This document shows, piece by piece, positions 1 to 9,543 of a stretch of DNA of 64,000 nucleotides. The position numbers and the translations under genes are program-made. The stretch covers positions 1,857,369 to 1,921,368 of the forward strand of contig NZ_CP100445.1 of the NCBI RefSeq assembly GCF_024227435.1, written 5' to 3'. Within the stretch, counting starts at the first letter, position 1. Each line of letters starts with the position of its first letter. This DNA is from Natrinema caseinilyticum. GTDB taxonomy: Archaea; Halobacteriota; Halobacteria; Halobacteriales; Natrialbaceae. The notes below the pieces were generated by a model. That model saw only the letters and a list, made by a program, of their open reading frames with translations. It had not been told where the DNA came from and did no database searches.

Positions 1-1021
1 GGATGGCCCGGACGAGCGGGGAGAGCCCGCCGACGCCGAACCCGGTGACGAGCACGCTCCCGACGAGCAGGAGGCCGACGTCGCTGGCGAGAATACCCGA
101 GACGCCGACGGTAGCGACGACGCCGCAGACCATCAGGGCCGTTCGACGCGCGCCGAAGCGGTCCGCGACCGCGGGGACGGCGAGGACGCCGACGACGTTG
201 GCCGCAACGAGCAGGCTCGTCGTCCGGCCCGCCCGGTCTGCCGAGTACCCGCGGGCCTCGAGCAGGGTGGGGAGCCACCCCTGTATCCCGTGAGCGATCA
301 GCAGGTACATCGTCCCCACGACGACCACGAGTTGCAGCTCCCGATGGGTGAGAACCAGTTCGAGGTCCCGCTGAACGGCCGCGAGCGTGAGCGACGAATC
401 GGCCGCCTCGGCGCCGTTGGCCGCGCGGTTTCGGGGGTCGATCCTGAGCCGCCGCGCGACGACGAACCACAGGAGGCCGTACCCGAAGGCCACGACCCCG
501 CTCCAGAAGAAGAGCGCGCGCCAGCCGCCGAGCAGCGGACCCAGAACCGGCCGACCGACGGCGAAGGCGCTCGCCGTTCCCGCGGACGCCCCCACCAGAT
601 AGATCGAGGACGGGAAACCGGTTTCGTCGGGCGGGAACAGCACCGAGACGAGTTTCGGCAACCCGAACGTGATCGCCGTCGCGCCGACGCCGATCAGGAG
701 CGTCGTCCCGAGTAGCGACGGAAATCCGACCGCGAAGCTGCGACCGATCTGGGCGACGCCGTAAATCAGAACGCCGGCCGCGAGGCTCCGGCCCGGACCG
801 ACTCGGTCGACGACCATCCCCGAGGCCAGCGCGATCGGAATGTAAGTCAGCGGGACCGCTCCAGCGGCAATCCCCGCTTGCGTCCCCGAGAGCCCGAGTT
901 CGTCGATTATCGTCGAGAGATACGCCGGCAGCGAAAACCAGATGAACATCAAGCAGGTGTAGCCGAGCGTCCCGACGACGACGGTACCGTACGCGCGTCG
1001 CCGATCCATCCGTCCAGTCAT
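1..1021 (-). CDS. MFS transporter, 3' end beyond the window
   Basis: Reading the minus strand from the ATG at 1019-1021 gives about 340 residues without a stop before the left edge, so the C-terminus is missing. The product is a polytopic inner-membrane protein: hydrophobic helices recur through the whole length. Between helices 2 and 3 there is the MFS-type loop with a VVDRVGPGRS stretch, and a matching loop (AVADRFGARR) appears in the second half, which is the usual two-fold MFS pattern. It starts MTGRMDRRRAYG; the inner ATG at 1007-1009 is an alternative start. The substrate cannot be told from the sequence. It is divergent from the PPOX-fold gene at 1116. Confidence 0.85.
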   Translation of the reverse strand, partial: MTGRMDRRRAYGTVVVGTLGYTCLMFIWFSLPAYLSTIIDELGLSGTQAGIAAGAVPLTYIPIALASGMVVDRVGPGRSLAAGVLIYGVAQIGRSFAVGFPSLLGTTLLIGVGATAITFGLPKLVSVLFPPDETGFPSSIYLVGASAGTASAFAVGRPVLGPLLGGWRALFFWSGVVAFGYGLLWFVVARRLRIDPRNRAANGAEAADSSLTLAAVQRDLELVLTHRELQLVVVVGTMYLLIAHGIQGWLPTLLEARGYSADRAGRTTSLLVAANVVGVLAVPAVADRFGARRTALMVCGVVATVGVSGILASDVGLLLVGSVLVTGFGVGGLSPLVRAI

Positions 1022-1115
1022 CCGTCCGTGGATGGGCAGCGGTGGGCCGAGTATCTTCGCGTCGCGGTAGCCGCTCCGTGGACGGCAGGCGAGGGGGAAG
1101 GCTTTCTATCGCGGC

Positions 1116-1673
1116 GTGGTCGATCGTCCCGTGACACCGACGGAACGGGCGTTTCTCGAACGGGGCCGCGTCGCCGCGTTAGCGACCGTCGACGGCGACG
1201 GCCGACCGCACGCGGTGCCGATCTGTTACGCGCTCTGCGAGCGCGAGGACGTGATCGATTCGGCGAAGGCGGCCGATCCGACGGACGGAACGGAACTCGT
1301 CTCGGCGATCGACGAGAAGCCGAAGACGACGAGCGCCCTGCAGCGAGTGCGGAACGTGCGAGCGAACCCGCACGTGACGGTGCTCGTCGACCGATACCGC
1401 GCGGACTGGTCGCGCCTCGGGTGGGTCCAGGTCCGCGGTCGAGCGCGGATCGTAGAGCCAGATACCGCGGCGGATTCCGCCGTCGACGTCGCGACGCGAG
1501 AGTCGGCCGATTCGGAGCGGTACGACGCGACCGATTCGGCGTTGCACGACGCGGCCGTGGCCGCGCTCGAGACGAAGTACAATCAGTACGCGACCCAGGA
1601 TCTCGGCGACCGACCGATCATCTCGATTCGCGCGGATCGGACCGTCTCGTGGGGCGCGCTCGAGTCGGACTGA
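1116..1673 (+). CDS. PPOX-class F420/FMN-binding oxidoreductase (Rv0121-like)
   Basis: This 185-residue protein has the split beta-barrel of the pyridoxamine-5'-phosphate oxidase fold. It opens with ERAFLERGRVAALATVDGDG and then PHAVPICYAL, the typical flavin/F420-site strands. A central segment with KTTSALQRVRNVRANPHVTVLVD follows, then DWSRLGWVQVRGRA. The arrangement matches the group named after mycobacterial Rv0121, whose members are thought to use coenzyme F420; the cofactor here is an inference. The start is GTG at 1116; a GTG at 1131 is also possible. It is probably a soluble cytoplasmic dimer. It is monocistronic, convergent with the P-type ATPase that ends at 1713. Confidence 0.8.
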   Translation: MVDRPVTPTERAFLERGRVAALATVDGDGRPHAVPICYALCEREDVIDSAKAADPTDGTELVSAIDEKPKTTSALQRVRNVRANPHVTVLVDRYRADWSRLGWVQVRGRARIVEPDTAADSAVDVATRESADSERYDATDSALHDAAVAALETKYNQYATQDLGDRPIISIRADRTVSWGALESD

Positions 1674-1712
1674 TGCCGAATGCAGTGACGGGCGTCTCGG
1701 CGGGGGGTGCCC

Positions 1713-4256
1713 TCACTCGTCGACGAGCGACCGCTCGGCGTTGCCGACGATGAGCAGGGCGCCCGCCACGACGGCGACGGTCGTCACGAGCGGGTTCACG
1801 ACGCCGAGAACGGCGGCGGGGATCGCGAGTGCGTTGTAGACAAACGCGAGCCCGATGTTCTGCCTGATGCGCGTTCGGGCCGCCGTCGCTAGCGCGAACG
1901 CCCGTTCGACCGCGGCGAGGTCGTCGTCGGCGATGGCGACGTCGGCCGCGTCGGCGGCGAGTGCGGTCCCGCTTCCCAGCGAGATACCGAGATCCGCCGC
2001 GGCGAGCGCGGGCGCGTCGTTCGTCCCGTCGCCGACCATCGCGACCCGATTGTCCGCTCGCATCCGCCTGACCGCCGCCGTCTTTCCGTCCGGCGAGACG
2101 CCGGCGAAGACGCGATCGACGCCCGGATGCCGATCGAAGACGTCGGCGGCCGTCCCGTCGTCGCCGGTCAGCACCACGACGTCGATCCCGGTTTCGTTCA
2201 GCGCCGTGATGGTCTCGTCCCAGGCCTCGCGGGGGTCGTCACCCACGACGACGATCCCGTCCGCCTCGCCGTCCCGACCGACGACGACGGGCAGTCGACC
2301 GGCCGCTCGAGCGCCGTCGATTCGCTCGCAGAGCGCGTCGCCGATCGTCCAGCCGCGGTCCCGGAAGAGATCGGGGTGGCCGACGAGTACCGTTCGCCCG
2401 TCGACGGATCCCTCCACACCCGTCGCGTGCGTCTGAAAGTCCTGGACGTCCATCCCGCCGGACGCGGCCGACCCGCCGTCCGCGCGAGTCGTATCCTGGG
2501 GGCCGTCGTTCGCGTCATCGTCGCGGCCCGCGTCCGCGTCGAAGGCGTCCGCGATCGCCGTCGCCGCCGGATGGGCCGCACGCCGCTCGAGGGCCGCAGC
2601 GGCCTCGAGCAACTCGTCCGGCGCGTCGGCTTCGCGGACGCTCATCTCGCCGCTGGTGAGCGTGCCGGTCTTGTCGAACACGACGACGTCGATCGCGCGC
2701 AAGCGCTCGAAGATCGTCTCGTCGAAGACGACGATTCCGCGCTCTAAGGCTTCTTGAAGGCTCGTCGCGACGGTATACGGCGTCGCGAAGGCGAGCGCCC
2801 ACGGACTCGCGACCATGAACGTCATGAGGACGGCCAGTACGACGCTCTTTACGCCCGGGTCGGTGAAGATCGAGATCGCGCCCACGAGGGCGGCGGCGGC
2901 GAGGACGATCGGAACGATGACCGCAGCGACTTCGTTCGCGCGGCGCGTGATGCCGTGGTCCGCGCTCTGAACGTTCCAGACCACCTGCGTCAGTTGCTCG
3001 ATGCTGCTGGTCGTCCGCTCTCCGACGTCGACGATCGCCGCGTCGGTCGTGACGACCGAGCCACCGACGACCTCGTCACCCGCGCGTTTCGTGACCGGGA
3101 GCGACTCCCCCGTCACGACGGCCTCGTCGACCGCACACTCGCCTTCGGCGAGCGTCCCGTCGACGGGAATGCGCTCGCCCTCGCGGACGAGTACTCGATC
3201 GCCGGACTCGAGGTCCGAGACGGGAAGCTCGGTCGTCGACCCGTCCGAGGCGTACAGCCGGGCCGTGTCGACCTGCGAGACGGTGAGGTCGGTCAATCGA
3301 TCCGTGGCGCGTCGCTTGACCGTCGTCTCGTAGTACGTGGCGCCCATCACGATCGAGGCGACGACGATCGTCAGATCGAAGTAGAGGTGGGTCCCGCCGA
3401 GGCCGGTGGTGATGACGCTGTAGAGGTACGCGCTGACGATCGTCAGCGCCGCGAGCAGATCCGTCGTCGGTCGCCGGAGTTTCAGGCTGACGGAGGCCCC
3501 TCGCAGGAGCGGGCCGCCGGTCAGGTAGAGGATCGCCCCCGTCAACACCACGAACAGGGGCAGGTACAACGTCCCGCTGAAGCCGGTGAACGCGTTCTCG
3601 AAGTGCGAGATCGCGCCCCAGTCGGTAAACGACGTCAGAAACATCGGATAGAGGATCGCCACGAACGGAAGCAGGAGGAACGATCCGAAGACGACCCCCA
3701 CCACGTACCGCATCTCGAGCATGTCGTCGGCGCGGCGCTTCCGGAGACCGGACATCTCGCGGGAGCGCCGCGTCCCGCCCGTCTCGTCGTCGGCGGTCGC
3801 GTCCTCCCGCAAGTAGGCCGTGTAGCCGAGCGTACTCAGCGCGTCCTCGAGCGTCCCCGCCGTGATCCGGTCGGGATCGTGATCGACGCGGATCGTCTCC
3901 GTGACGTAACTCGCCTCGGCCTCGACGACGCCGTCACGTTCCGCGGCGACGGACTCGAGGAACGCCTCGCAGGTCGCCGAGTGCATGCCGTCGACCCGGA
4001 GGAACGTGCGGACCGTTCCGTCGTGTCCGTCCCGCCGCTCGTCGTCCGCACTCGCGGTCGAACCCGGATCGGGGGCGGAGGACCCGAGTTCGTTTCCGTC
4101 CTCGCTCACACCGTACGCTGCAGCGACGTCCCGGCAGCCGGTCGAACAGAAGTCGTCCGATACCGACCCGCCTTCCCGCTGGGACAGCGTCGCCCCGCAC
4201 AGCCGACAGCGGTCCGGCCGGTCGCTCCCGTTGGGTCGATCGGTCACAGTCGCCAC
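1713..4256 (-). CDS. Heavy-metal P1B-type ATPase with altered metal-binding motifs
   Basis: This 847-residue membrane ATPase has, in order, a TRASH/YHS-like cysteine cluster near residues 17-41 (CRLC and CSTGC), an HMA-like domain near 83-150, eight predicted membrane helices, TGES (382-385), the phosphorylation motif DKTGT (528-532), HP (562-563) and the hinge GDGTND (742-747). These define a P1B copper/silver-type pump. Two metal-binding motifs differ from the classic form. The HMA site reads GMHSATC (one of two cysteines replaced), and the membrane CPC/CPH motif reads SPW (484-486). The ATPase machinery looks intact, so it may be a functional subfamily with other ligands rather than a broken gene. 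Transport direction and ion are unproven. Confidence 0.9.
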   Translation of the reverse strand: MATVTDRPNGSDRPDRCRLCGATLSQREGGSVSDDFCSTGCRDVAAAYGVSEDGNELGSSAPDPGSTASADDERRDGHDGTVRTFLRVDGMHSATCEAFLESVAAERDGVVEAEASYVTETIRVDHDPDRITAGTLEDALSTLGYTAYLREDATADDETGGTRRSREMSGLRKRRADDMLEMRYVVGVVFGSFLLLPFVAILYPMFLTSFTDWGAISHFENAFTGFSGTLYLPLFVVLTGAILYLTGGPLLRGASVSLKLRRPTTDLLAALTIVSAYLYSVITTGLGGTHLYFDLTIVVASIVMGATYYETTVKRRATDRLTDLTVSQVDTARLYASDGSTTELPVSDLESGDRVLVREGERIPVDGTLAEGECAVDEAVVTGESLPVTKRAGDEVVGGSVVTTDAAIVDVGERTTSSIEQLTQVVWNVQSADHGITRRANEVAAVIVPIVLAAAALVGAISIFTDPGVKSVVLAVLMTFMVASPWALAFATPYTVATSLQEALERGIVVFDETIFERLRAIDVVVFDKTGTLTSGEMSVREADAPDELLEAAAALERRAAHPAATAIADAFDADAGRDDDANDGPQDTTRADGGSAASGGMDVQDFQTHATGVEGSVDGRTVLVGHPDLFRDRGWTIGDALCERIDGARAAGRLPVVVGRDGEADGIVVVGDDPREAWDETITALNETGIDVVVLTGDDGTAADVFDRHPGVDRVFAGVSPDGKTAAVRRMRADNRVAMVGDGTNDAPALAAADLGISLGSGTALAADAADVAIADDDLAAVERAFALATAARTRIRQNIGLAFVYNALAIPAAVLGVVNPLVTTVAVVAGALLIVGNAERSLVDE

Positions 4257-4325
4257 TGCGGGTTCGACGGCAATAACGGTGACCGATCCGACCGATCGTC
4301 GGCAGGCGGGGAGAAACGGCCGCCG

Positions 4326-5489
4326 TCACGTCGTATCCAGGTCGAGTCGGGAGAGCGTCCATCCGTCGATCGGGCTGGACTCGAGGTCGAGTCCGTCGCC
4401 GAGATCGCGTGCGAGGAGGGTCCGTGACGACGGTCGAACCAGCGCCGACAGCGGCAGTCGGGTATCCGGATAGAACCGGAACCGAAGGGGTGTCGGCATC
4501 GTCTCACCGAACGCGGTGAGATAGCGCCTGTCGGCGAAGTCGTCGATCGCCGCCACGAGGAGGCGGTTGAGCGCCACTCGTTCGGGTTCGATCGTCCGCG
4601 GCAGCGTCTCGACGATCCGGGCGCGGTCGGCACCGGTCGAGAGGACGAGTGCGGCGACCGGATCGCCGTCCCGTCGAGCGACGTAGGTCAGATACGAGTG
4701 GGCGGGGTTGGCGAACCGCCACCGGTAAAAGTCCGCCGTCCTGTTCGTGTGGATCCCGTCGGGGATCGATCGCCGATAGATCGTTGCGAGCGTCTCGGTC
4801 GGTGGCGTCCCGTAGTATTCGACACCTCGCTCGTCGTCGAAGTCGACGAACAACCGGTCACCGGCGCGATGGGCACGCGTAATCGTTCCCTCGAGCACCT
4901 CCGCGAGTCCGTTGCTCGGGCGACCGTGGTCGGTCGGCCGCGCGTCGGTGATCGGTCCCGCTTCGTCGGTGCGTCCGTCCGTGGCGGCTGCCGGCGGCTC
5001 GACGATCCGCTCCTCGAGGGCGTCGACGGGGTTCTGCGGCCGGTAGTAGGCGGGGACGGTTCCGATTTCCTGCCAGCCGGAAGCGAGGTTCCCCGGCAAC
5101 GAGTTCTCGTTCGGGAAGTTGAAGAAAAACGACGGCGGGCCGGCCGTGTAGCGCTCGATCGCCCGCTCGTTCAAGCGAGCGAACACGCCGCGTTCGCGGT
5201 GGTCCGGGTGAACCATCGTATCGCAGGGCTGGAACGCCGTTCGAACGATGCCGCCGAGGGACATCTCCTGGGCGAAGAACGACCGGAAGCCGATCGGATC
5301 GCCGTCGGCGGTCGCGACGATAATCGGGACGTGATCGACGTACGGGTTCTCGCGGAACTTCCAGCGGAACCAGCCGGGGCTTCTGTCGTGACCGAACACG
5401 GTTTCGAACATCGACAGGAACGTCGCTCGATCGCTGGGCTCGAACGCTCGGACGGTGTACTGTGACGCCGTACGGAGAGGTGCGTTCAT
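4326..5489 (-). CDS. GNAT-family N-acetyltransferase
   Basis: The 387-residue product starts with YTVRAFEPSDRATFLSMFE, a typical first strand and helix of GNAT acetyltransferases, followed by GWFRWKFRENP. The acetyl-CoA-binding region lies near residues 95-110 with CDTMVHPDHRERGVFARL, equivalent to the Q/RxxGxG/A signature in degenerate form. A second, weaker GNAT-like half follows, with DFYRWRFANP and a TYVARRDGDPVAALVL strand, so this is probably a tandem-GNAT architecture. I chose the ATG at 5487-5489 because the sequence upstream does not look coding. The acceptor substrate is unknown; related haloarchaeal genes often sit near polysaccharide genes, which is not clearly so here. Confidence 0.75.
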   Translation of the reverse strand: MNAPLRTASQYTVRAFEPSDRATFLSMFETVFGHDRSPGWFRWKFRENPYVDHVPIIVATADGDPIGFRSFFAQEMSLGGIVRTAFQPCDTMVHPDHRERGVFARLNERAIERYTAGPPSFFFNFPNENSLPGNLASGWQEIGTVPAYYRPQNPVDALEERIVEPPAAATDGRTDEAGPITDARPTDHGRPSNGLAEVLEGTITRAHRAGDRLFVDFDDERGVEYYGTPPTETLATIYRRSIPDGIHTNRTADFYRWRFANPAHSYLTYVARRDGDPVAALVLSTGADRARIVETLPRTIEPERVALNRLLVAAIDDFADRRYLTAFGETMPTPLRFRFYPDTRLPLSALVRPSSRTLLARDLGDGLDLESSPIDGWTLSRLDLDTT

Positions 5490-5772
5490 GGGCAGGGACG
5501 GTTCACGCCCGAGAGCGGGACGAACTCGGAGACGTCCCGCCGCGTGGCCGTGACTGGTAACTGTTCGCCCGAGAGCGGAATACTGGTTCGCCTTGAATAC
5601 GCCCATTTCGACAGGTTGACAAACCGCTCGACGGGGAGTACTATCGAACGAGCGCAGCTTAGTGTGACCCCCTTTCGTTCGATTTTCGAATGCGACCGAG
5701 ACGACACGAAACGCGCAACGACGACCTCTCACGCGAACCCCGTTCTTGCCGACCGGCCTCCGTGCACCCGAG
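5490..5772. other. Intergenic region without recognisable gene
   Basis: This stretch separates two minus-strand genes. It contains short open frames on both strands with no recognisable protein features. It should hold the promoter of the GNAT gene, but I see no convincing TATA element at the expected spacing. Confidence 0.4.
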
Positions 5773-7065
5773 TCAGCGCCGTTCGACGGCGGACCCGTTC
5801 TCGCCGACGGCCACGGCCCGCTTCCCTGCCGAATCGGTAGAAACGGAAAGCAGCGACTCCGGCGAGCGAGTTTCGACCCGCTCCCACTGGGCCGTCGAAT
5901 CCCGTTCGTAGATCGCCCCGTCCGCGTCGCAGGCGATCGTCTCCCCCTCGCGGCGCGCGATTCCGCAGACGGCCTCCTCGCCGACCCGCTCGGGAGTCCA
6001 CGTCGACGTTCCGCGGCGGTGGACGACGCCGTCGTCCGCGCTCACCAGGCAGTCACCCCGCCCGAGCGTGGCGAGGGTCTCGAGCGTCCCGCCCGCGCCG
6101 ACGGGACCGACGCCGTCGAACGATTTGCCGCCGTCCGTCGTCTCGAAGACGCCGTCGTTCGTATCGCAGCAGTAGCCGACCGACGCATCGGCGAGGGCGA
6201 TCCCGCTCAGGCTCGAGCCGTCGCCGGGCGTGACGGGGTCGTCCCACGAAACGTCGCCGTCGCGATAGCGCCCGCGGCAGACCGCGCCCGAGCCGTTGAT
6301 CAACAAGATCGTTTCGTCGCCGCCCACACCGCCGACGGCGACCCCGGGCCAGTTGTCGGTGATCCCCGCGGGTGCCGTGTAGTCCTCGTGACGGTCGGTG
6401 TCGGCCTCGAGCCGACCGACGGCGCCGCTATCGCCCGCGATCCAGACCGCCTCGCCATCGGACGTGGCGTCGACCCCGGAGAGGTCCTCTCCCGCAGCCG
6501 CCGGTCCGTCCGCGAGGGCGATCGACCACTCGCTTTCGGCGTCATCGTCGGCGGCCGAAGCGGCGAGAACCAGTCCGTCGTCGCCGACCGCGTAGACCGC
6601 ACCGGTTTCGGTGACGCAGACGTCGTTGAGCGTCGTTTCCGTGGGGACGTCGACGACGGTCCAGTCGCGAGTGCGCTCCGATTCGTCCGCTCCCTCGGGC
6701 GCCGCTTCGTCGGCTTCGGCCGGTGAAGTCCCGGAGTCGGTGGCTGAGCCCTCCGTCGTCACGATCGCCGTCCGTTCCGGCGACACCCGATCGGCGTCTT
6801 CGTCCTCGCGCGCCCGTTCCATTCGCTCTGCGGGCCCCGTCCGATCCTCTCGTTCCCCCTCCTCCGCTGGCGGTTGTCGAAGGTACAGCACGATCGGCGG
6901 CAGGACGTACGAGGCGATCGCCGGGAGGACGAACAGCCGGTGGACGATCGTCAGCGTCCCGAAGGCGGTCATACCCGCCGTCGCGACCGCGTGGACCCAC
7001 GTGGTCGTATACCTGCGAAAGAACGGAACGAACCCGTCGCCGGAGCGCGCGTTGTGGGTAGCCAT
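5773..7065 (-). CDS. Membrane-anchored YCF48/BNR-like beta-propeller protein
   Basis: The 430-residue protein begins with a short cytoplasmic segment and two adjacent hydrophobic helices (near residues 20-60, with a FGTLTIVHRLFVLP stretch between). A very acidic linker rich in E, D, A and T follows (about 65-130). The remaining 300 residues are short repeated blades with motifs such as GAVYAVGDDGLVLAA, EAVWIAGDSGAVGRL, GVFETTDGGKSF and GAIYERDS. GxxxxTxDGGxxW-like repeats are typical of YCF48/sialidase-type propellers. I infer a tethered propeller facing the outside or the membrane surface, probably for protein interaction or assembly; no catalytic residues are visible. The start is the ATG at 7063-7065. 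No operon partner is evident. Confidence 0.65.
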   Translation of the reverse strand: MATHNARSGDGFVPFFRRYTTTWVHAVATAGMTAFGTLTIVHRLFVLPAIASYVLPPIVLYLRQPPAEEGEREDRTGPAERMERAREDEDADRVSPERTAIVTTEGSATDSGTSPAEADEAAPEGADESERTRDWTVVDVPTETTLNDVCVTETGAVYAVGDDGLVLAASAADDDAESEWSIALADGPAAAGEDLSGVDATSDGEAVWIAGDSGAVGRLEADTDRHEDYTAPAGITDNWPGVAVGGVGGDETILLINGSGAVCRGRYRDGDVSWDDPVTPGDGSSLSGIALADASVGYCCDTNDGVFETTDGGKSFDGVGPVGAGGTLETLATLGRGDCLVSADDGVVHRRGTSTWTPERVGEEAVCGIARREGETIACDADGAIYERDSTAQWERVETRSPESLLSVSTDSAGKRAVAVGENGSAVERR

Positions 7066-7213
7066 CGTCGACGTGCCTGGCCGCTCGAGTCCGCCTATCG
7101 GACTGGCGAGCAAAAACGTGCTGCAGGCACGCGACCGCCGGATCGGACTCCGAAGTCGCTCTCGATTCACGCACCGAGTCGCTGGAGATGGCTCGACCCA
7201 CGCCCGCCGGCGG

Positions 7214-7525
7214 TCACCGAGTCCGACGCGATCGGCGGCGTGGTCTCGTCTCGAGCGAGAGACTGAGAACGCCGTTGTTGCATCTCCCCTCGCGGTCGTC
7301 GCCGAACACGAGGTGGCGCGGGAGCGGCGTGATGGTCCGGTCGGCGATCTCGTCGCCGCGGTCGACCGCGATACGGAGGCGGCTCGGGCCGACTTCGACC
7401 GTCAGATCGTCGACGGTCGCGGGCGCGACGTCGACGGTGACGCGGAGACGGTTGGCCGATTCCTCGTAGACGATCTGCGTCGGGAACGGGAACGACGCCG
7501 ATTCGGGAGGCAGAGCGGAGGTCAC
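7214..7525 (-). CDS. Small Hsp20/alpha-crystallin-like protein
   Basis: This 103-residue frame starts with GTG at 7523-7525 and carries one alpha-crystallin-like domain. It has a first strand near VYEESANRLRVTVDV, then VDDLTVEVGPSRLRIAV, then PRHLVFGD, and the closing CNNGVLSLSLET, which resembles the NGVLxLxLPK signature of small heat-shock proteins. It ends in a short arginine-rich tail. The same frame remains open far upstream, but that part does not look like protein, so I use the GTG. A second, clearer Hsp20 gene lies at 45126-45488. Function as a chaperone is an inference from fold only. Confidence 0.55.
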   Translation of the reverse strand: MTSALPPESASFPFPTQIVYEESANRLRVTVDVAPATVDDLTVEVGPSRLRIAVDRGDEIADRTITPLPRHLVFGDDREGRCNNGVLSLSLETRPRRRSRRTR

Positions 7526-7841
7526 GGGACGGCGTTTCGACGGCTGTTCCAAACACTTCCACGTGTACGATTGTACGTTTGATACCGTCGTCGGGGCGAC
7601 CGTAGAATTCGCGCTCGATGGCGAGCGCGAGCGCCGAACGCGGAGCGGCGGTGAACGCGTCGTCGTACCGACCGTGCGACCGGGTTCGGTGACGCAACCC
7701 GCCGCGCGCGCCCGCAGACAAACATGACCGTGTCGGCTACTCGAATGGATAACGCGCACGTCGTGAACTGACTTCGGGTTCGGGATCCGACCGGTCTGCA
7801 CGAACGAGCCAGCGAGGGTTGTCCGTACGGACACCGCTACG
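7526..7841. other. Intergenic region, nothing recognised
   Basis: These 316 bases lie between the Hsp20-like gene and the sulfatase gene. Open frames in this region are the overlap of long shadow frames. I see no RNA gene, repeat or convincing promoter. Confidence 0.4.
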
Positions 7842-9431
7842 TCACAGATAGCCCAGGTCCGCAAGCCGCTCTTTCGTCCCCTCGCGCATCGCGACGCCGG
7901 CCGTTTCCTCGGCCGTCGAGAGCGGTTCGAACTGTGCCTCGAGTCGCCGACTGAACTCCCGCACCCGCTGTGGATCGTCGTCGCTGATGTCCGTCTCCTC
8001 GAGCGGGTCGGTCGGGACGTGGTGGAGGCGCTCGAAGCCGTCGTCGCCGCGCACGTACTTGTAGTCGTCCGTCCGGACCGCGCGCAGCCGCCGATCGAAC
8101 GCCCGCACCCGGTCGGGAATGTCGCCGAAGCGGGCCTCGAGGCGGTCGATCGAGGGCTGCGGGGAGACGTACTCCGCGAAGACGGCGTCGCGCGACTCCG
8201 ATTCGGAGTCGGGGTGGAACGACCGGCTCGACCACTGCTCGCGCAGTTTCGGATCGTCGATGCCGGCCGTCTCGAGGAGCGTGGCGGGGAGGTCGAGCAA
8301 CTGGACGAGGTCGTCGCGTTTTTCTCCGTCGGTAAAGGGGCCGCCGTGACAGACGAGCGGGACGTGCAACAGCGTGTCGTAGAGGTTGTACTGGTGACCG
8401 AAAAACCCGTGCTCGCCGATGTGTTCGCCGTGATCGCCACAGACGACGAACAGCGTGTCGTCCCACTCGCCCGCGGCCTCGAGTGCGGCTCTGAGTCGGC
8501 CGACGTGGCGATCGACGTAGGCGAGTTCGGCCCGGTAAAGCCCCCGGAGCACGGCGAATTCGTCGTCGGAGATGTCGTAGTCCTCGCAGTCGAACGCGCG
8601 GGGATCCTGGCGGATCGCGGTCGCGTCTTCGAGGCTGGCGCCGTCGGGGAGAAACCGTTTCGCGTACTCTTTCGGCGGATCGTACTGAACGTGTGGTTCG
8701 ATGAAGTTACAAAAGAGGAAAAACGGTCGGTCGTCCCCGCGGTCCGTCAGCCAGTCGGCGATCCAGTCCGTCGACCGAGCGGCACCGTCGTCGCCGGCCG
8801 GCTGGAACAACTCGCTGTAGAGGATATTCGCCGCGTTGACGAACGGATTGCCGTCCAGGAGTCGGTTTCGAGTCGCCTCGATCTTCTCGCGAAGATTCTC
8901 GCCGCGAACGACCGCCCCCATATCGGCGTCGGATTGAATGAATTGCCAGCCCTTTCGAAGATCGTCGAACCCGCGATGGAAACCGAATTCCTCGGTGATC
9001 CAGGTGTTGTTCGAGACGCCGATCGTCCGAACGCCGGCGTCCGCGAACGCTTCGGGAAGGGTTCGAAGGTCGTCGTCGAGATAGGTGTGACCGCCGTGCG
9101 TGCCGTGCTCGGAGGGGTACGTCCCGGTGAAAAACGACGCGTGAGAGGGCAACGTCCAGGGGGCGGTCGCGAACGCGTTCGTAAACGCGGTCCCGTCCTC
9201 GGCGAGCCGGGACAGGGCTGGCGTTTCGCTCGCGCCCGTACCGTCCGCGCTCGCGACGTCCCGATCGACGGAAGCGGGACTCGTCTCAGTTCGGCCGTCC
9301 CCCGCCACAACCCGCTCGTCCGCGATCGACTGGATCCCGACGCTCCTGGCGCGGGCCGTATCGAGAACGACGAAAACTACGTTCCGCACAGTACTATGTG
9401 ATTCGCCGTCACGTCCGTTGGATTCCGACAT
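7842..9431 (-). CDS. Sulfatase/alkaline-phosphatase-superfamily hydrolase
   Basis: This 529-residue protein belongs to the alkaline phosphatase-like superfamily. It has the N-terminal metal-binding strand (NVVFVVLDTARARSV), the nucleophile region APWTLPSHASFFTGTYPSEHGTH, a central FLFCNFIEPHVQY and the C-terminal metal site VCGDHGEHIGEHGFFGH. At the nucleophile position there is threonine (WTLPSH) where classic sulfatases have the cysteine that becomes formylglycine. It may therefore act as a phosphoesterase or phosphotransferase rather than a true sulfatase; this is an inference. The start is the ATG at 9429-9431; a GTG/ATG a few codons upstream is possible. It lies in the same direction as the hydrolase and PAP2 genes upstream of it. 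Confidence 0.85.
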   Translation of the reverse strand: MSESNGRDGESHSTVRNVVFVVLDTARARSVGIQSIADERVVAGDGRTETSPASVDRDVASADGTGASETPALSRLAEDGTAFTNAFATAPWTLPSHASFFTGTYPSEHGTHGGHTYLDDDLRTLPEAFADAGVRTIGVSNNTWITEEFGFHRGFDDLRKGWQFIQSDADMGAVVRGENLREKIEATRNRLLDGNPFVNAANILYSELFQPAGDDGAARSTDWIADWLTDRGDDRPFFLFCNFIEPHVQYDPPKEYAKRFLPDGASLEDATAIRQDPRAFDCEDYDISDDEFAVLRGLYRAELAYVDRHVGRLRAALEAAGEWDDTLFVVCGDHGEHIGEHGFFGHQYNLYDTLLHVPLVCHGGPFTDGEKRDDLVQLLDLPATLLETAGIDDPKLREQWSSRSFHPDSESESRDAVFAEYVSPQPSIDRLEARFGDIPDRVRAFDRRLRAVRTDDYKYVRGDDGFERLHHVPTDPLEETDISDDDPQRVREFSRRLEAQFEPLSTAEETAGVAMREGTKERLADLGYL

Positions 9432-9543
9432 ATACCTTCCCTCCACGTCACGTGGGGAAGGTCACAGGCCCGGAGTATGCAGGGAGATAATCCGAGATAT
9501 CGTCGCTTCGCCGAGAACGTGTCACTCCGGCGACCGGATCGAG

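Noticed and set aside
2754-4427. A long plus-strand frame opposite the P-type ATPase
   Set aside because: Antisense shadow in GC-rich DNA; the minus strand holds all family motifs.
5486-5732. Upstream extension of the GNAT protein
   Set aside because: The added sequence lacks the acidic, GC-biased character of neighbouring proteins; family starts fit the ATG at 5487-5489.
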